Below are positions 52,713 through 61,806 of a stretch of 64,000 nucleotides of DNA, in pieces. The notes under the pieces were generated by a model that worked only from the letters and a program-made list of their open reading frames with translations, searched no databases and was not told the origin of the DNA. This DNA is from SIAQ01 sp964484265 (GTDB taxonomy: Bacteria; Planctomycetota; Planctomycetia; Gemmatales; Gemmataceae). Position 1 is the stretch's first letter. Every line of letters starts with the position of its first letter. The position numbers were made by a program, and so were the translations under genes. The stretch spans positions 1 to 64,000 of the forward strand of contig CAZAFH010000026.1 in assembly GCA_964484265.1 (NCBI GenBank). The letters run 5' to 3'.

Positions 52713-54089
52713 ATGGCCACTCGTGCCGCCACTACGATCCTGCTACTCACGCGCCGGGTGATTGTGCGCGCGGACTTCTCTTGGTCCAACGCGTTGCTGG
52801 GTATTTGGAGTCAGGCTCGGCCCAATGTTCAAGATTGGCCGATGTTAGTTGAGATCGCGCTCGGATTGGGAGCAAAGGCAGGCAACAAGGTATTCATTCT
52901 CTCCAGTGATTTCTGGACCCAGACGCTTACCCTCCCCAACGTATCGACCACGGCCATGTCACCAGGCGAGTTGGCCGCCGCACTAAATTTCGAGGCGGAG
53001 TCGCTCTCGGGGCAGAGTGCGTTTGAGTCAATGGTTGCGGTCCAGGTATTGCCGTCTGATCAGGGGTACTGGATCGTACAGGCACGGACGACTGACTTCG
53101 AGCAAGCCAGCGAGATCGTCGCCAGGGCGGGCGCTCGCCTGGGCGGGATTGGCCATCCGGGTGGGTTGCCACACGCCTTGAATTCTGCAGGGAACTCGTC
53201 GCAACAATGGGCTCGGATGGAACTCTGGCCTGACGCGGTTATTATGCTGCGTGGCGATTCGTCCGGTTCGGCAGCCGTTCAAGTGCTCAACTCCGATCCG
53301 CAACTCGGACGATGGAAAGCGGAATGGAGCGCGTGGTGCCAAGGTTTGGCGAGCACGGAACAAGAAACGCTTGCCGGCCCTGCTATGTCATCGCCCACGC
53401 CGACTTTATCTCAGTTCTTCGCCCTGGATGAAGAAAAGAAGCTGGCTAGCTGGTTGTCGGCCTGGGCTGAGTTCTTGAACGGCAAGGCGGTGGGCGTTCC
53501 TCTTTTTCGCCCCGTACGCAAGCCACTTTCGGTCGGCGTGTACTGGACGATAGCGATCGGGCTTGCTTTCCTGATGATCGTCGCATGCGGTGCCCTTCAC
53601 TACTGGCTGGATGGGACCGTGCAAGCCACGAATTCGGAGTTGAAGCACCTTCAGGACCACACGAAAGACATGACGGAAGTCAAAAAGCAGGTAGATGAGC
53701 TGAAGTCCAAGCAAATGGACCTTCAGACGCAAATAGAGAAACTCGAAAAATCGTTGAGGGTTCTGGGGACGCATCGCCAGCGTCTCGCCAAGCTCCTGAC
53801 GACTCTTCGGGAGATTCATCCTCCGGATTTGTACGTTGAGAAAATTGAGGTCGAAGCTGGAGAACCGCGGCTTCGGGGGCATTGCTTGCAACCCGAATTG
53901 GCCGACCAGTTTGCCAACAGGCTTGCCCAGGCACTTCTTGACCAAGGCTGGGAAGTGCAGTCCCCCAAGAAAGAAGCGCTGAAGTTAGCAGCGAACGGCG
54001 GGCCTTGGTCGTTCGACATCCATTTCAAAAGCGCGAAGGACATGACATTGGACACCCGTGTGGAAACGAAGAAAGGAAAAGGCCGGTAA
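52713..54089 (+). CDS. GspL-like inner-membrane platform protein (PilM- and PilN-like regions fused)
   Basis: 458 residues. Residues 1-255 appear to be an actin-like PilM/GspL cytoplasmic domain (LGLGAKAGNKVFILSSDFWTQ, LNFEAESLSG), though motifs are weak. TM helix about 272-297 (VYWTIAIGLAFLMIVACGAL), coiled coil about 303-350, then a PilN/GspL ferredoxin-like periplasmic part (LREIHPPDLYVEKIEVEAGE, LADQFANRLAQALLDQGWEV). Position before PilO/GspM supports the call. It would couple the ATPase to the assembly platform. Confidence 0.78.
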   Translation: MATRAATTILLLTRRVIVRADFSWSNALLGIWSQARPNVQDWPMLVEIALGLGAKAGNKVFILSSDFWTQTLTLPNVSTTAMSPGELAAALNFEAESLSGQSAFESMVAVQVLPSDQGYWIVQARTTDFEQASEIVARAGARLGGIGHPGGLPHALNSAGNSSQQWARMELWPDAVIMLRGDSSGSAAVQVLNSDPQLGRWKAEWSAWCQGLASTEQETLAGPAMSSPTPTLSQFFALDEEKKLASWLSAWAEFLNGKAVGVPLFRPVRKPLSVGVYWTIAIGLAFLMIVACGALHYWLDGTVQATNSELKHLQDHTKDMTEVKKQVDELKSKQMDLQTQIEKLEKSLRVLGTHRQRLAKLLTTLREIHPPDLYVEKIEVEAGEPRLRGHCLQPELADQFANRLAQALLDQGWEVQSPKKEALKLAANGGPWSFDIHFKSAKDMTLDTRVETKKGKGR

Positions 54090-54113
54090 GATGACTCACC
54101 GCTGCCGCAGGCC

Positions 54114-54719
54114 ATGAAACTGAATGAACGCGACAAGATCCTGGCCATCCTCCTGCCCGCCATCATCGTGGTGGCGGTGTATGGAGTGTTTTTTCTGCGT
54201 GGTAAGCTCGCAGATCGGACTCGCGCGGCGAAATCGCTTGCCGATGCGAGGATGACGGCGCCGAGTCATGCTCAGCTCGCCGGCCAACGAATGGAACTAT
54301 CGAAGCTGAGAAAGGAAACGGACCAACTTGATGGAAAGCTAAAACTCCTGCAAAAAAAATGGAGCCATGAGACAGCCTTTTGCGTTCCGGGCTCCCAGCG
54401 CCACGATCGCGTGGAGAAGCTCACGAATCTACTAAATAAGCACCACCTGAGTTCCTTGGAGGATACCGAAGTCGAATCGGGCGGCAGGGATTCCAAGGTG
54501 AACGCGTCGCTGGAAAGTGTCGTTCAAAAGATGGCCCAATTATCGAGCGCCCAAAAGCCTCAATTGCGCCGGATTCGATTTCATGGCCGGTTTTTGGACG
54601 TTCATCGAGCGCTGGACGAATTGGCGACCGGGCAGGTGCTGGCCATTCCCGTGGGCCTGACCATGAAGACAACCAGCGACCCCGACCGACGCGAATGGAC
54701 CTTACTCGTTTGGCTTTGA
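54114..54719 (+). CDS. PilO/GspM-like platform protein
   Basis: 201 residues. N-terminal ERDKILAILLPAIIVVAVYG TM helix (about 8-24), coiled coil (LAGQRMELSKLRKETDQLDG, about 57-80), then a small periplasmic alpha/beta domain (LRRIRFHGRFLDVHRALDEL and the GLTMKTTSDPDRREWTLLVW end). Size and topology fit GspM/PilO, which dimerises with the GspL/PilN part next door. 24 bp after the preceding gene. Confidence 0.75.
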   Translation: MKLNERDKILAILLPAIIVVAVYGVFFLRGKLADRTRAAKSLADARMTAPSHAQLAGQRMELSKLRKETDQLDGKLKLLQKKWSHETAFCVPGSQRHDRVEKLTNLLNKHHLSSLEDTEVESGGRDSKVNASLESVVQKMAQLSSAQKPQLRRIRFHGRFLDVHRALDELATGQVLAIPVGLTMKTTSDPDRREWTLLVWL

Positions 54720-54728
54720 GAGAATTCC

Positions 54729-55910
54729 ATGACCACGGCCAACTCCCCTCCGGAGCAAAATGGTGCAATGCTCGCCGTTCGTCAAGAATGGGAGGATCTG
54801 CTCGCGGAGTGCGTGCGCCGGGACGCCTCCGATTTGCACCTGGCGCCGGGGCTATCTCCGTATTTTCGCGTGCATGGCGTCCTTGCGCCAGCCGAGGGCC
54901 GTGATCCGATTGTCTCGCAACAGCTAGAGAATCTCGCCAAGGAGTTGATGACGCCTTTCGATTCGTCACCATTGCAAACCACGGGCTCTGTTGATGGGGC
55001 CCTCAGCGCGCCAGATGGAACCCGTTTTCGATTCAACGTGTTTCGTCGCCAAGGACAATTGGCCATCGCTCTGCGCCGACTTGAAGATCGCTTTCGGACG
55101 CTGGCCGACCTGGGCATGCCCGAGAGTTTGTATCAACTTTGCGATTTACCTGATGGGTTGGTAGTCGTCTGCGGTCCCACTGGTGCGGGCAAAAGCACGA
55201 CATTGGCGACCATGGTGGATCGCATCAATCAGACACGGCGATGCCATATCGTAACGATTGAAGATCCGATTGAGTACCTCCACCCATCGGCTATGTGCCT
55301 CGTCAATCAACGGCAAGTCGGCAGCGACGCTGGTAGCTTCAACGACGCCTTGGTCGCGTCGTTGCGACAGGATCCGGACGTAATCTTGGTCGGCGAAATT
55401 CGCGATCTGGCGACAATCCGAACGGCCATCACGGCTGCCGAAACGGGCCATCTGGTGCTGACAACGGTTCACGCAGGCGATTGCGTCGGCGCGATTGAAC
55501 GCTTGGTCTCGGTCTTTCCCGCCGATGAGCAAACCGGTATTCGCCGGCAACTTTCGTTGGTATTGCGCACGATCGTCGCGCAGCATCTGTTGATCGCCGA
55601 CGGGTCAGCGGGGCAACAAAGCAAGGCCGTGAACAAACGCAGCCGCGTTGCCGTCAGCGAAGTGCTGATGGTCAATGCCGCGGTAGGCAATTTGATCGCC
55701 ACCGCCAAGAGCAGCCAGATCTACTCGGCGATGGAAACGGGATCGGCGCAAGGAATGCAAACTCTGGAGCAAGATCTGGCCCGGCTCTTGGTCGGCAATC
55801 TGATTTCGGAAACTACTGCCTTCACCGTGGCCCGGAATCCCGCGATAGTGCGCGACCGAGTCAACCTGCTTCGCAAACCAGGGGCTCGTCCCGTGGGAGG
55901 TGCGCGATGA
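54729..55910 (+). CDS. PilT-type retraction/secretion ATPase
   Basis: 393 residues. N-terminal DASDLHLAPGLSPYFRVHG (PAS-like N2D), Walker A GPTGAGKSTTL at about 149-159, Asp box EDPIEYLH, Walker B RQDPDVILVGEIRDLATI, and AAETGHLVLTTVHAGD, the AETGHLV type motif that separates PilT from GspE/PilB. PilT powers pilus retraction. Having it next to a GspE-type ATPase suggests a dynamic fibre. Its stop overlaps the next start (ATGA). Confidence 0.9.
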   Translation: MTTANSPPEQNGAMLAVRQEWEDLLAECVRRDASDLHLAPGLSPYFRVHGVLAPAEGRDPIVSQQLENLAKELMTPFDSSPLQTTGSVDGALSAPDGTRFRFNVFRRQGQLAIALRRLEDRFRTLADLGMPESLYQLCDLPDGLVVVCGPTGAGKSTTLATMVDRINQTRRCHIVTIEDPIEYLHPSAMCLVNQRQVGSDAGSFNDALVASLRQDPDVILVGEIRDLATIRTAITAAETGHLVLTTVHAGDCVGAIERLVSVFPADEQTGIRRQLSLVLRTIVAQHLLIADGSAGQQSKAVNKRSRVAVSEVLMVNAAVGNLIATAKSSQIYSAMETGSAQGMQTLEQDLARLLVGNLISETTAFTVARNPAIVRDRVNLLRKPGARPVGGAR

Positions 55911-57751
55911 AGGACACCCAACGCTCCTCCAAGGATTCCGGCAGTTTCTCCTCACGCATGCGTGGAGAGAGAAGGGGGACGCTTCGCTCCATCCCTGCTG
56001 CCGCCTATCCAACCTCCTTCACGTACGACTCACGCCAATGGTCTGCACGCTTGAAAGAGGTATCACGCGGCGGAGCGAGTTTTGTGTTGGCAGAGCATGC
56101 CGCAAATTTGCGCCTCGACAAGGGAACGATTCTTACGTTGGTCATTCAATCCCCGTGGGAAGAGATCACGCGGAAGGGCCGGATCGCCTGGGCCGACAAT
56201 GTGGCCGAATCTTTGAGCTTCGGTGTTGAATATGTCGAGTTGCCCAAGGATGCGGACTGCATCGGGCTGTTGAACATGGACAAAGTCAAGATTGACCCGG
56301 CCTGGGCGTTGCGGATTTCGGCAAGTCTCGCGTTGCGTCGGCAAGTGCTGCCGTTCGCATTCGCGGATGGGCACGTACATGTGGCCTGCGCGAATATGCA
56401 GGATGCTGCCGCCTTGCAGGCGGTCGAGAAGATGGTCGCTTCTCCGGTGCGGGCTGAACCGGCGGAATCCGAATCTCTCAAACGCGCGCTCGATCGCGTC
56501 TATTCCGACCTTCAAAGCAAAGGAACCAACGGCGTCGCGGGCAAGCCTCGCTCCATCGATGTTCGTTCGCCGGCTGAATTGCAACCGGACGATTGCATTG
56601 CTCTGTGTGACGAACTGCTCCATGCGGCAATCTTGCGTCAGGCATCCGACATCCATATCGATCCGGACCAGGACGGCTTGCAAGTCCGGTTTCGCGTTGA
56701 CGGCAATCTGGAACGCTATCATCGCCTGCCGACCACGATGCAAAGTGGCGTCGTCAGCCGATTCAAGGTCTTGAGCGGAATGGACATCGCCGAAAAGCGG
56801 GCTCCACAGGACGGCGGATTGAAGCATCGCTATGGCCGCACGGGACAGACCATCGACATCCGCGTTGCGACAATGCCGACAAAATACGGCGAGCGAATGA
56901 CGCTTCGCCTGCTCGCTCTGCAAACCGAATCGCTCACGTTGGAACGGCTCGGTATGCGTGAGCCAGACCTGTTGACCTTCAGTCGCTATCTCGAACATCC
57001 TCACGGAATGATTCTCCTGACAGGACCGACCGGCAGCGGCAAGACAACGACCCTTTATGCCGCCATTCGTCGGTTGATGGACCGAGAGGAATTGAACATC
57101 CTGACGGTCGAGGATCCGATCGAATACGAGATCAAAGGCGTCGCGCAAGTTGAGGTGGATAGTGCAGACAAGGTTACCTTCGTCAAGGCTCTTCGCAGCG
57201 TGCTGCGTCACGATCCCGATGTCGTGATGATCGGCGAAATTCGCGACGGTGAGACGGCGGATGTAGCCATCAAGGCGTCATTGACCGGGCATTTGGTCTT
57301 CAGCACGTTGCACACGAACTCGGCCATCAGTGTCATCACGCGCCTGGCGGACATGGGCGTGGATCGTTTTCTGATCGCGGCCACGTTACGGTTGGTCGTT
57401 GCGCAAAGGTTGGTTCGCCAACTTTGCCCGCGTTGTCGCAAGCCGCGTGAGTTAACCGCCAAGGAAGCCGCAGCGCTGAACGATCCGAACCTTGCGGGTC
57501 AAACCGTCTACGATCCAGGCGGATGTATCTACTGCGCGGGCAAGGGATTTCTGGGTCGCATCGGTTTGTTCGAATTGCTGCCGCTCGATGAAGAATGGTC
57601 GCGAAACATCGCGCGAGGTGCTGAGGAAGCAGAGTTAATCCAGCAAATGCGGAAACAGAAAATCACGACATTGCTTGAAGACGGCGTTCTGAAGCTGCTG
57701 TCCGGGACAACATCGGTTCGCGAAGTGGTTGGGGCGGTCAGCGCCTGGTGA
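55907..57751 (+). CDS. GspE/PilB-type ATPase with N-terminal PilZ domain
   Basis: 614 residues. Residues about 15-112 look like PilZ: R23xxxR27 followed by a E51-V-S53-R-G-G56 segment in place of [D/N]xSxxG, and SFGVEYVEL. A GspE N-terminal domain follows (about 125-200), then the ATPase: Walker A GPTGSGKTTTL (373-383), EDPIEYE, Walker B DVVMIGEIRD (438-447), SLTGHLVFSTLHTNSA, and a zinc tetracysteine C507/C510/C540/C543. It energises pseudopilus extension. PilZ would make it directly responsive to c-di-GMP. Confidence 0.92.
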   Translation: MKDTQRSSKDSGSFSSRMRGERRGTLRSIPAAAYPTSFTYDSRQWSARLKEVSRGGASFVLAEHAANLRLDKGTILTLVIQSPWEEITRKGRIAWADNVAESLSFGVEYVELPKDADCIGLLNMDKVKIDPAWALRISASLALRRQVLPFAFADGHVHVACANMQDAAALQAVEKMVASPVRAEPAESESLKRALDRVYSDLQSKGTNGVAGKPRSIDVRSPAELQPDDCIALCDELLHAAILRQASDIHIDPDQDGLQVRFRVDGNLERYHRLPTTMQSGVVSRFKVLSGMDIAEKRAPQDGGLKHRYGRTGQTIDIRVATMPTKYGERMTLRLLALQTESLTLERLGMREPDLLTFSRYLEHPHGMILLTGPTGSGKTTTLYAAIRRLMDREELNILTVEDPIEYEIKGVAQVEVDSADKVTFVKALRSVLRHDPDVVMIGEIRDGETADVAIKASLTGHLVFSTLHTNSAISVITRLADMGVDRFLIAATLRLVVAQRLVRQLCPRCRKPRELTAKEAAALNDPNLAGQTVYDPGGCIYCAGKGFLGRIGLFELLPLDEEWSRNIARGAEEAELIQQMRKQKITTLLEDGVLKLLSGTTSVREVVGAVSAW

Positions 57752-57768
57752 TTTCAAACGAGGCATTC

Positions 57769-58992
57769 ATGCCGGTATTCACATTCGAGGCTCGAAACGG
57801 CGCCGGACAACGCCAGGAGGGGACGCAAGATGCTCCTTCGGCGGCGGACCTGGTTAATTCCCTGCGCCAGCGCGGCTGGCTGGTTCTGTCTGTTCAACCC
57901 GCCTCCGACTCGATCCAGGCGATAAGCTGGGGGGACATGCTTAATCCTTTAGCATGGCTACCACCTCGATCCCTGGACGTGGAATGGAGCCTGCAACAAA
58001 TGTCCGTGATGCTGCGTAGCGGGTTGACGCTTTTGGCGACTCTTAAGACGATCGCGGAATACGCCCAGCGGCCGGCAATGCGCAAGGTCTGGAACAACGT
58101 CGCCGATCGGATTCAGCAAGGCTCTACGCTTGCCGACGCGATGGCGGACCACCGCTGCTTCAGCTTCATGGTCTTGCAAATGATTCGCGTAGGCGAATTG
58201 ACAGGAACGCTGGACCAAGTGGTTTACCGGGCTGCCGAAACGATGGAACGCCGTCGGTTGTTGCGAACCCAGGTATTTACCGCGCTCACCTATCCTGCCA
58301 TCGTGCTGGTCGCTGCCATAGGCGTCTCCATTTTCATGATCGTCGGCGTCATCCCAAAGCTGCGAGTTTTCCTGGAAGCTCTGGGCCGCAAGTTGCCCCC
58401 GATGACCCAGAACCTTCTGGACCTGTCAGCATTTTTCCGGTCTTACGGCATCCACATTTTGATCGGTATCTTCACCTTGACGATATTCTTGATCGCGTTA
58501 TACCTCTGGCCTCCAGGAAGGCTGAAAATTGACCGGTTTTTGCTGTGGGTGCCGATCCTTGGCTCCATGCTACGCCTCGGCGCCACGGTGCAATTCGCAC
58601 ACGGCTTAAGCGTGATGCTGCAAAGCGGCATCACCTTGGTCGAAGGATTGCAGACGGTTGAGAAGATGCACGGCAACCGCTTCCTGGCCGGCTTGGTGGC
58701 GGAGGCCCGCGAAGCGATATTGCGGGGCAGTAGTCTGGCGGCTCCGTTGGCAGTGCCGAGGGCGTTCATGCCGATGCTGTCTCGAATGGTCGCGGTGGGC
58801 GAATCTGCCGGAACCTTACAAGAAGTACTCATGGAGGTGGCTCGTTTCCACGAATCCCAACTGCAAAGCACGATCCGCCGATTCAGCACGCTGATTGAAC
58901 CGGCCATCGTCGTCGTCGTGGGTGGCATCGTGGGGTATGTTTATATCGCTTTTTTCGTCGCCATGTTTTCCGTGGCGGGAGGAGCACGATGA
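57769..58992 (+). CDS. gspF: GspF/PilC-type platform protein
   Basis: 407 residues from ATG 57769 (GAGG upstream; GTG 57748 overlapping the preceding stop is possible). Two repeated T2SSF domains: WSLQQMSVMLRSGLTLLATL (about 75) and FAHGLSVMLQSGITLVEGL (about 283), each followed by G(E/T)-type VGELTGTL and VGESAGTLQ motifs, with three TM helices. It is the polytopic core through which the ATPase acts. Confidence 0.93.
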   Translation: MPVFTFEARNGAGQRQEGTQDAPSAADLVNSLRQRGWLVLSVQPASDSIQAISWGDMLNPLAWLPPRSLDVEWSLQQMSVMLRSGLTLLATLKTIAEYAQRPAMRKVWNNVADRIQQGSTLADAMADHRCFSFMVLQMIRVGELTGTLDQVVYRAAETMERRRLLRTQVFTALTYPAIVLVAAIGVSIFMIVGVIPKLRVFLEALGRKLPPMTQNLLDLSAFFRSYGIHILIGIFTLTIFLIALYLWPPGRLKIDRFLLWVPILGSMLRLGATVQFAHGLSVMLQSGITLVEGLQTVEKMHGNRFLAGLVAEAREAILRGSSLAAPLAVPRAFMPMLSRMVAVGESAGTLQEVLMEVARFHESQLQSTIRRFSTLIEPAIVVVVGGIVGYVYIAFFVAMFSVAGGAR

Positions 58993-59438
58993 ACCCTCGA
59001 TTCCAAACCCTGATGTTCGCTTCTTTGCTGCTGGTAACCCTATGCGGTGTCGTCTGGTCTCAAGCAGGACCTACCCAGGAACCGGCAAAGAATGTCAAGG
59101 AACCAAGAAAGGAAGTCGAAAAGCCGCAGCCCAAGGAGGAGCCAAAAGATCCGACGAGCCCCAGCCCAAAGCTCAAAGAACTTCTCCACGGAGAGAAGGC
59201 CGGAAAGGGCGCCGTCGGACCGGGACCGAAGATGCCGATCGTCGCATTGCGTGGCCGCGTGATCTCGAAAAATCAGCCGGCAATTGCACTCCTGGAGGTT
59301 GAAGGGCGCTTCTATTCGATCAGCAAAGGCAGTTCGCTGCCAGGTGGCGGCAACACGATACTGCGAATCCTCGAAATCACCAGCGGGGAGGTTCGCATCG
59401 AAGTGCTGCCACTGAAGGAGATCATCGTTCTCAAATAG
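58989..59438 (+). CDS. GspC/PilP-like periplasmic linker protein
   Basis: 149 residues; overlaps gspF by ATGA. N-terminal anchor or signal (FQTLMFASLLLVTLCGVVWS), charged Pro/Lys/Glu-rich linker (about 27-70), then a small beta domain (ALRGRVISKNQPAIALLEVE, FYSISKGSSLPGG, ITSGEVRIEVLPLKEIIVLK). This is the organisation of GspC HR/PilP domains that bind the secretin N0. Assignment is from topology and position. Confidence 0.72.
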   Translation: MNPRFQTLMFASLLLVTLCGVVWSQAGPTQEPAKNVKEPRKEVEKPQPKEEPKDPTSPSPKLKELLHGEKAGKGAVGPGPKMPIVALRGRVISKNQPAIALLEVEGRFYSISKGSSLPGGGNTILRILEITSGEVRIEVLPLKEIIVLK

Positions 59439-59516
59439 TTGTTTGATCAAAGATTCGTCGCGTTTTGGTGAGGAGCCCAGAACGAGGCGAATCAATGTTC
59501 AACGGGAAGGATTCCC

Positions 59517-61793
59517 ATGCACAGGCAATTCCTGTTCTTCTTGCTCCTTGCGGTTGCCGTTGGGGGCGCATGCTTTACCGACAGCTCATTTTCTCAACCA
59601 CCGTCAAATCGAATCGTTGACCGTGGTGTCCACACTCCCGGTTCATCGCTTGGGCAGCCCGTGGTTCCAGCGCTCGGTTCTCTCGCAGACGTGGAGATCA
59701 TCCAGCCCGCTGCGCAGGTGAATGCCGATCCAATTCCGCTGTTGCCAGTGCCTCGACCGATGGTCCAGAAAAATGAATTTCCGCCCGAACCCAGGAAGCT
59801 GCCGGCACAGGGTGATCTAGCGCAGGCGCCTTTGGAATTGGTCGAATTCCGTGACTTGACCATGATCGAAGCGATGCGGCTGCTTTCACAGCAAAGCGGC
59901 ATCAAGATAGTGCCCTCCGCCGAAGCGGGGAAGCAGAAAGTCAGCGTTTTCTTGCCCAATGCGACTGCACAGCAAGCGATCGAGGAAGTCAGCCGCGCGA
60001 ATGGCCTCGTCTGGCGCCGCGATGCAGAAAGCGGCATCTATCGCATCTTCACGACCAAGGAAAATCAACGTGACCTGACTGAATTCCGCGAAGAACAGAT
60101 ACGAACCTTCACGCTGCTTTATCCCAACGCCATGAATGTCGCCAAGGCTATCCAGGATCTTTTCGGTTCGCGCGTACTTGTCAATTTGGGGGCTACTGCG
60201 GATTTCCTGCAATACATCGATCTGCAGCAGCGGCTAGCCCGCTTCCGCATCTTCGGTCAGATTGGTATGGGCGTTGGCACCGGAGGCGGCAGCACAATCG
60301 TCGGTGGCGGATTGGGCGGCTTCGGCGGCGGACTAGGCGGCTTCGGCGGGGGGGGTGGCGGGCTGGGCGGTTTCGGCGGCGGGCTAGGCGGCCGCGGCGG
60401 TGGGGTCGGCGGGCTCGGCGGCGGACGCGGCGGATATGGCGGGGGGTTTGGAGGGATGGGCGGCGGACTAGGTGGCTTCGGCGGGGGTTTTGGCGGGCTG
60501 GGCGGCTTCGGCGGCGGGCTAAATCAACAGCAATTACAGCTTCAGACGCTCGGCCAGCAAGCCGCCAAACCTGATCAACGCCTCAACAATCTTTCCTCCG
60601 AGGAACGCCAGCAACTCGAAAACATGCTCTCGCAGAAAGACGTCGATCGCGTTGGAATTTATCAGCTCTTTGATAAACAGGCCGCCACGATCTTCGTGAC
60701 GGTAGTCAAGGCGAACAACCAGATCGTCGTCCGCACTAGCGATCCCAACGTGATGGCCCAGATCGAAGACCTGATTTGCAAACTCGACATCCCGACGCCG
60801 TCCGTGCTGCTTGAAGTAAAGATTCTGTCGATCGATCTGCGGGACGAATTCGCGTCGAGCTTCGATTTCCAGTTCACCGATGGCGCCTTGTTGGCGGGCA
60901 GCTTCACGACGGGAAATATCTTGCCGCCCCAGAACGATGCAAACCTTAGCCGATTTGTCTCGATTGCGCCGGGTTTGACTGGTGCTGCAACGCCGCCGCG
61001 CAATTTCTTGTTCCAAGTGGTCAGCGCTAATTTTCGTGCTCGTCTTCAATTACTCGAAGACAAGGGGCGTGTAACCCAACTCGCCACACCGCTGCTCATG
61101 ACTGCAAATAACGAAGTTAGCGAGATCTTCACCGGCTCGCAGGTTCCCATCACTGTCGGCTTTAATTCGGGACAGACACTCGCCACCGGCACCAATACTG
61201 CCTCGATCACGCCGACGCCAAATACAATTTTGCAGCAGATCGGTACGACGCTGCTAATCACGCCCAATATCAACGCAGACCGAACGGTCACGCTGCGTAT
61301 CATGCAGCAGAATTCCTCAGTCACCAAGGCAGGTGCAACGATTCCATTTGTCAGTTCCGACGGTTCAACGGTCAATCAGGTCCCCGTAGACACCGTGCAG
61401 CAGCAAACATTGACAGGCACCTTTATCGCCAAGGACGGTTTGACAATTGCAGTCGGGGGTCTGATTCAGGAAGCCGTCACCGACACCCGGCAAGAAGTCC
61501 CCGTGCTCGGGCGGATTCCCGGTTTGGGAACTTTCTTCCGAAGCCAGGATACCAAACGCACGCGAAGCGAAATTGTCATCCTCATCCGCCCGTATGTTCT
61601 CACCACGGCAATCGAGTCTACCAATGTGACGCGGGCGTTTCTACAGAACAGCAGCATCCATCCAAACGTGCAAGCGGGAAACCTCTCGCAACTCGGCGCC
61701 TTCCTGCCGCGCGAGGCGATCGTGCCAAATCCGCCGGTAACGCCGGGGCAAAGCCTATTCCGCGTGCATATGATTCAGCCGAAACGCTATTAA
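59517..61793 (+). CDS. gspD: Secretin (GspD-like) with glycine-rich insertion
   Basis: 758 residues. Signal peptide MHRQFLFFLLLAVAVGGACF. N0-like domain about 105-180 (LVEFRDLTMIEAMRLLSQQ), N1-like from about 195 (IRTFTLLYPNAMNVAKAIQD). At 251-335 an insertion of about 85 residues is made of GG[FL]GGG repeats. N1 then resumes (TIFVTVVKANNQIVVRTSD), and the secretin domain follows (VLLEVKILSIDLRDEFASSF to RTRSEIVILIRPYVL, about 430-690). It forms the outer-membrane channel. No pilotin S-domain is evident. Confidence 0.92.
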   Translation: MHRQFLFFLLLAVAVGGACFTDSSFSQPPSNRIVDRGVHTPGSSLGQPVVPALGSLADVEIIQPAAQVNADPIPLLPVPRPMVQKNEFPPEPRKLPAQGDLAQAPLELVEFRDLTMIEAMRLLSQQSGIKIVPSAEAGKQKVSVFLPNATAQQAIEEVSRANGLVWRRDAESGIYRIFTTKENQRDLTEFREEQIRTFTLLYPNAMNVAKAIQDLFGSRVLVNLGATADFLQYIDLQQRLARFRIFGQIGMGVGTGGGSTIVGGGLGGFGGGLGGFGGGGGGLGGFGGGLGGRGGGVGGLGGGRGGYGGGFGGMGGGLGGFGGGFGGLGGFGGGLNQQQLQLQTLGQQAAKPDQRLNNLSSEERQQLENMLSQKDVDRVGIYQLFDKQAATIFVTVVKANNQIVVRTSDPNVMAQIEDLICKLDIPTPSVLLEVKILSIDLRDEFASSFDFQFTDGALLAGSFTTGNILPPQNDANLSRFVSIAPGLTGAATPPRNFLFQVVSANFRARLQLLEDKGRVTQLATPLLMTANNEVSEIFTGSQVPITVGFNSGQTLATGTNTASITPTPNTILQQIGTTLLITPNINADRTVTLRIMQQNSSVTKAGATIPFVSSDGSTVNQVPVDTVQQQTLTGTFIAKDGLTIAVGGLIQEAVTDTRQEVPVLGRIPGLGTFFRSQDTKRTRSEIVILIRPYVLTTAIESTNVTRAFLQNSSIHPNVQAGNLSQLGAFLPREAIVPNPPVTPGQSLFRVHMIQPKRY

Positions 61794-61806
61794 TCGGGAG
61801 TGCGTC

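Noticed and set aside
60265..60522. DNA minisatellite or CRISPR-like repeat
   Set aside because: The GGCGGCTTCGGCGG-type repeats are irregular, in frame and encode the Gly-rich secretin loop; there are no spacers. No CRISPR array was seen anywhere in the window.
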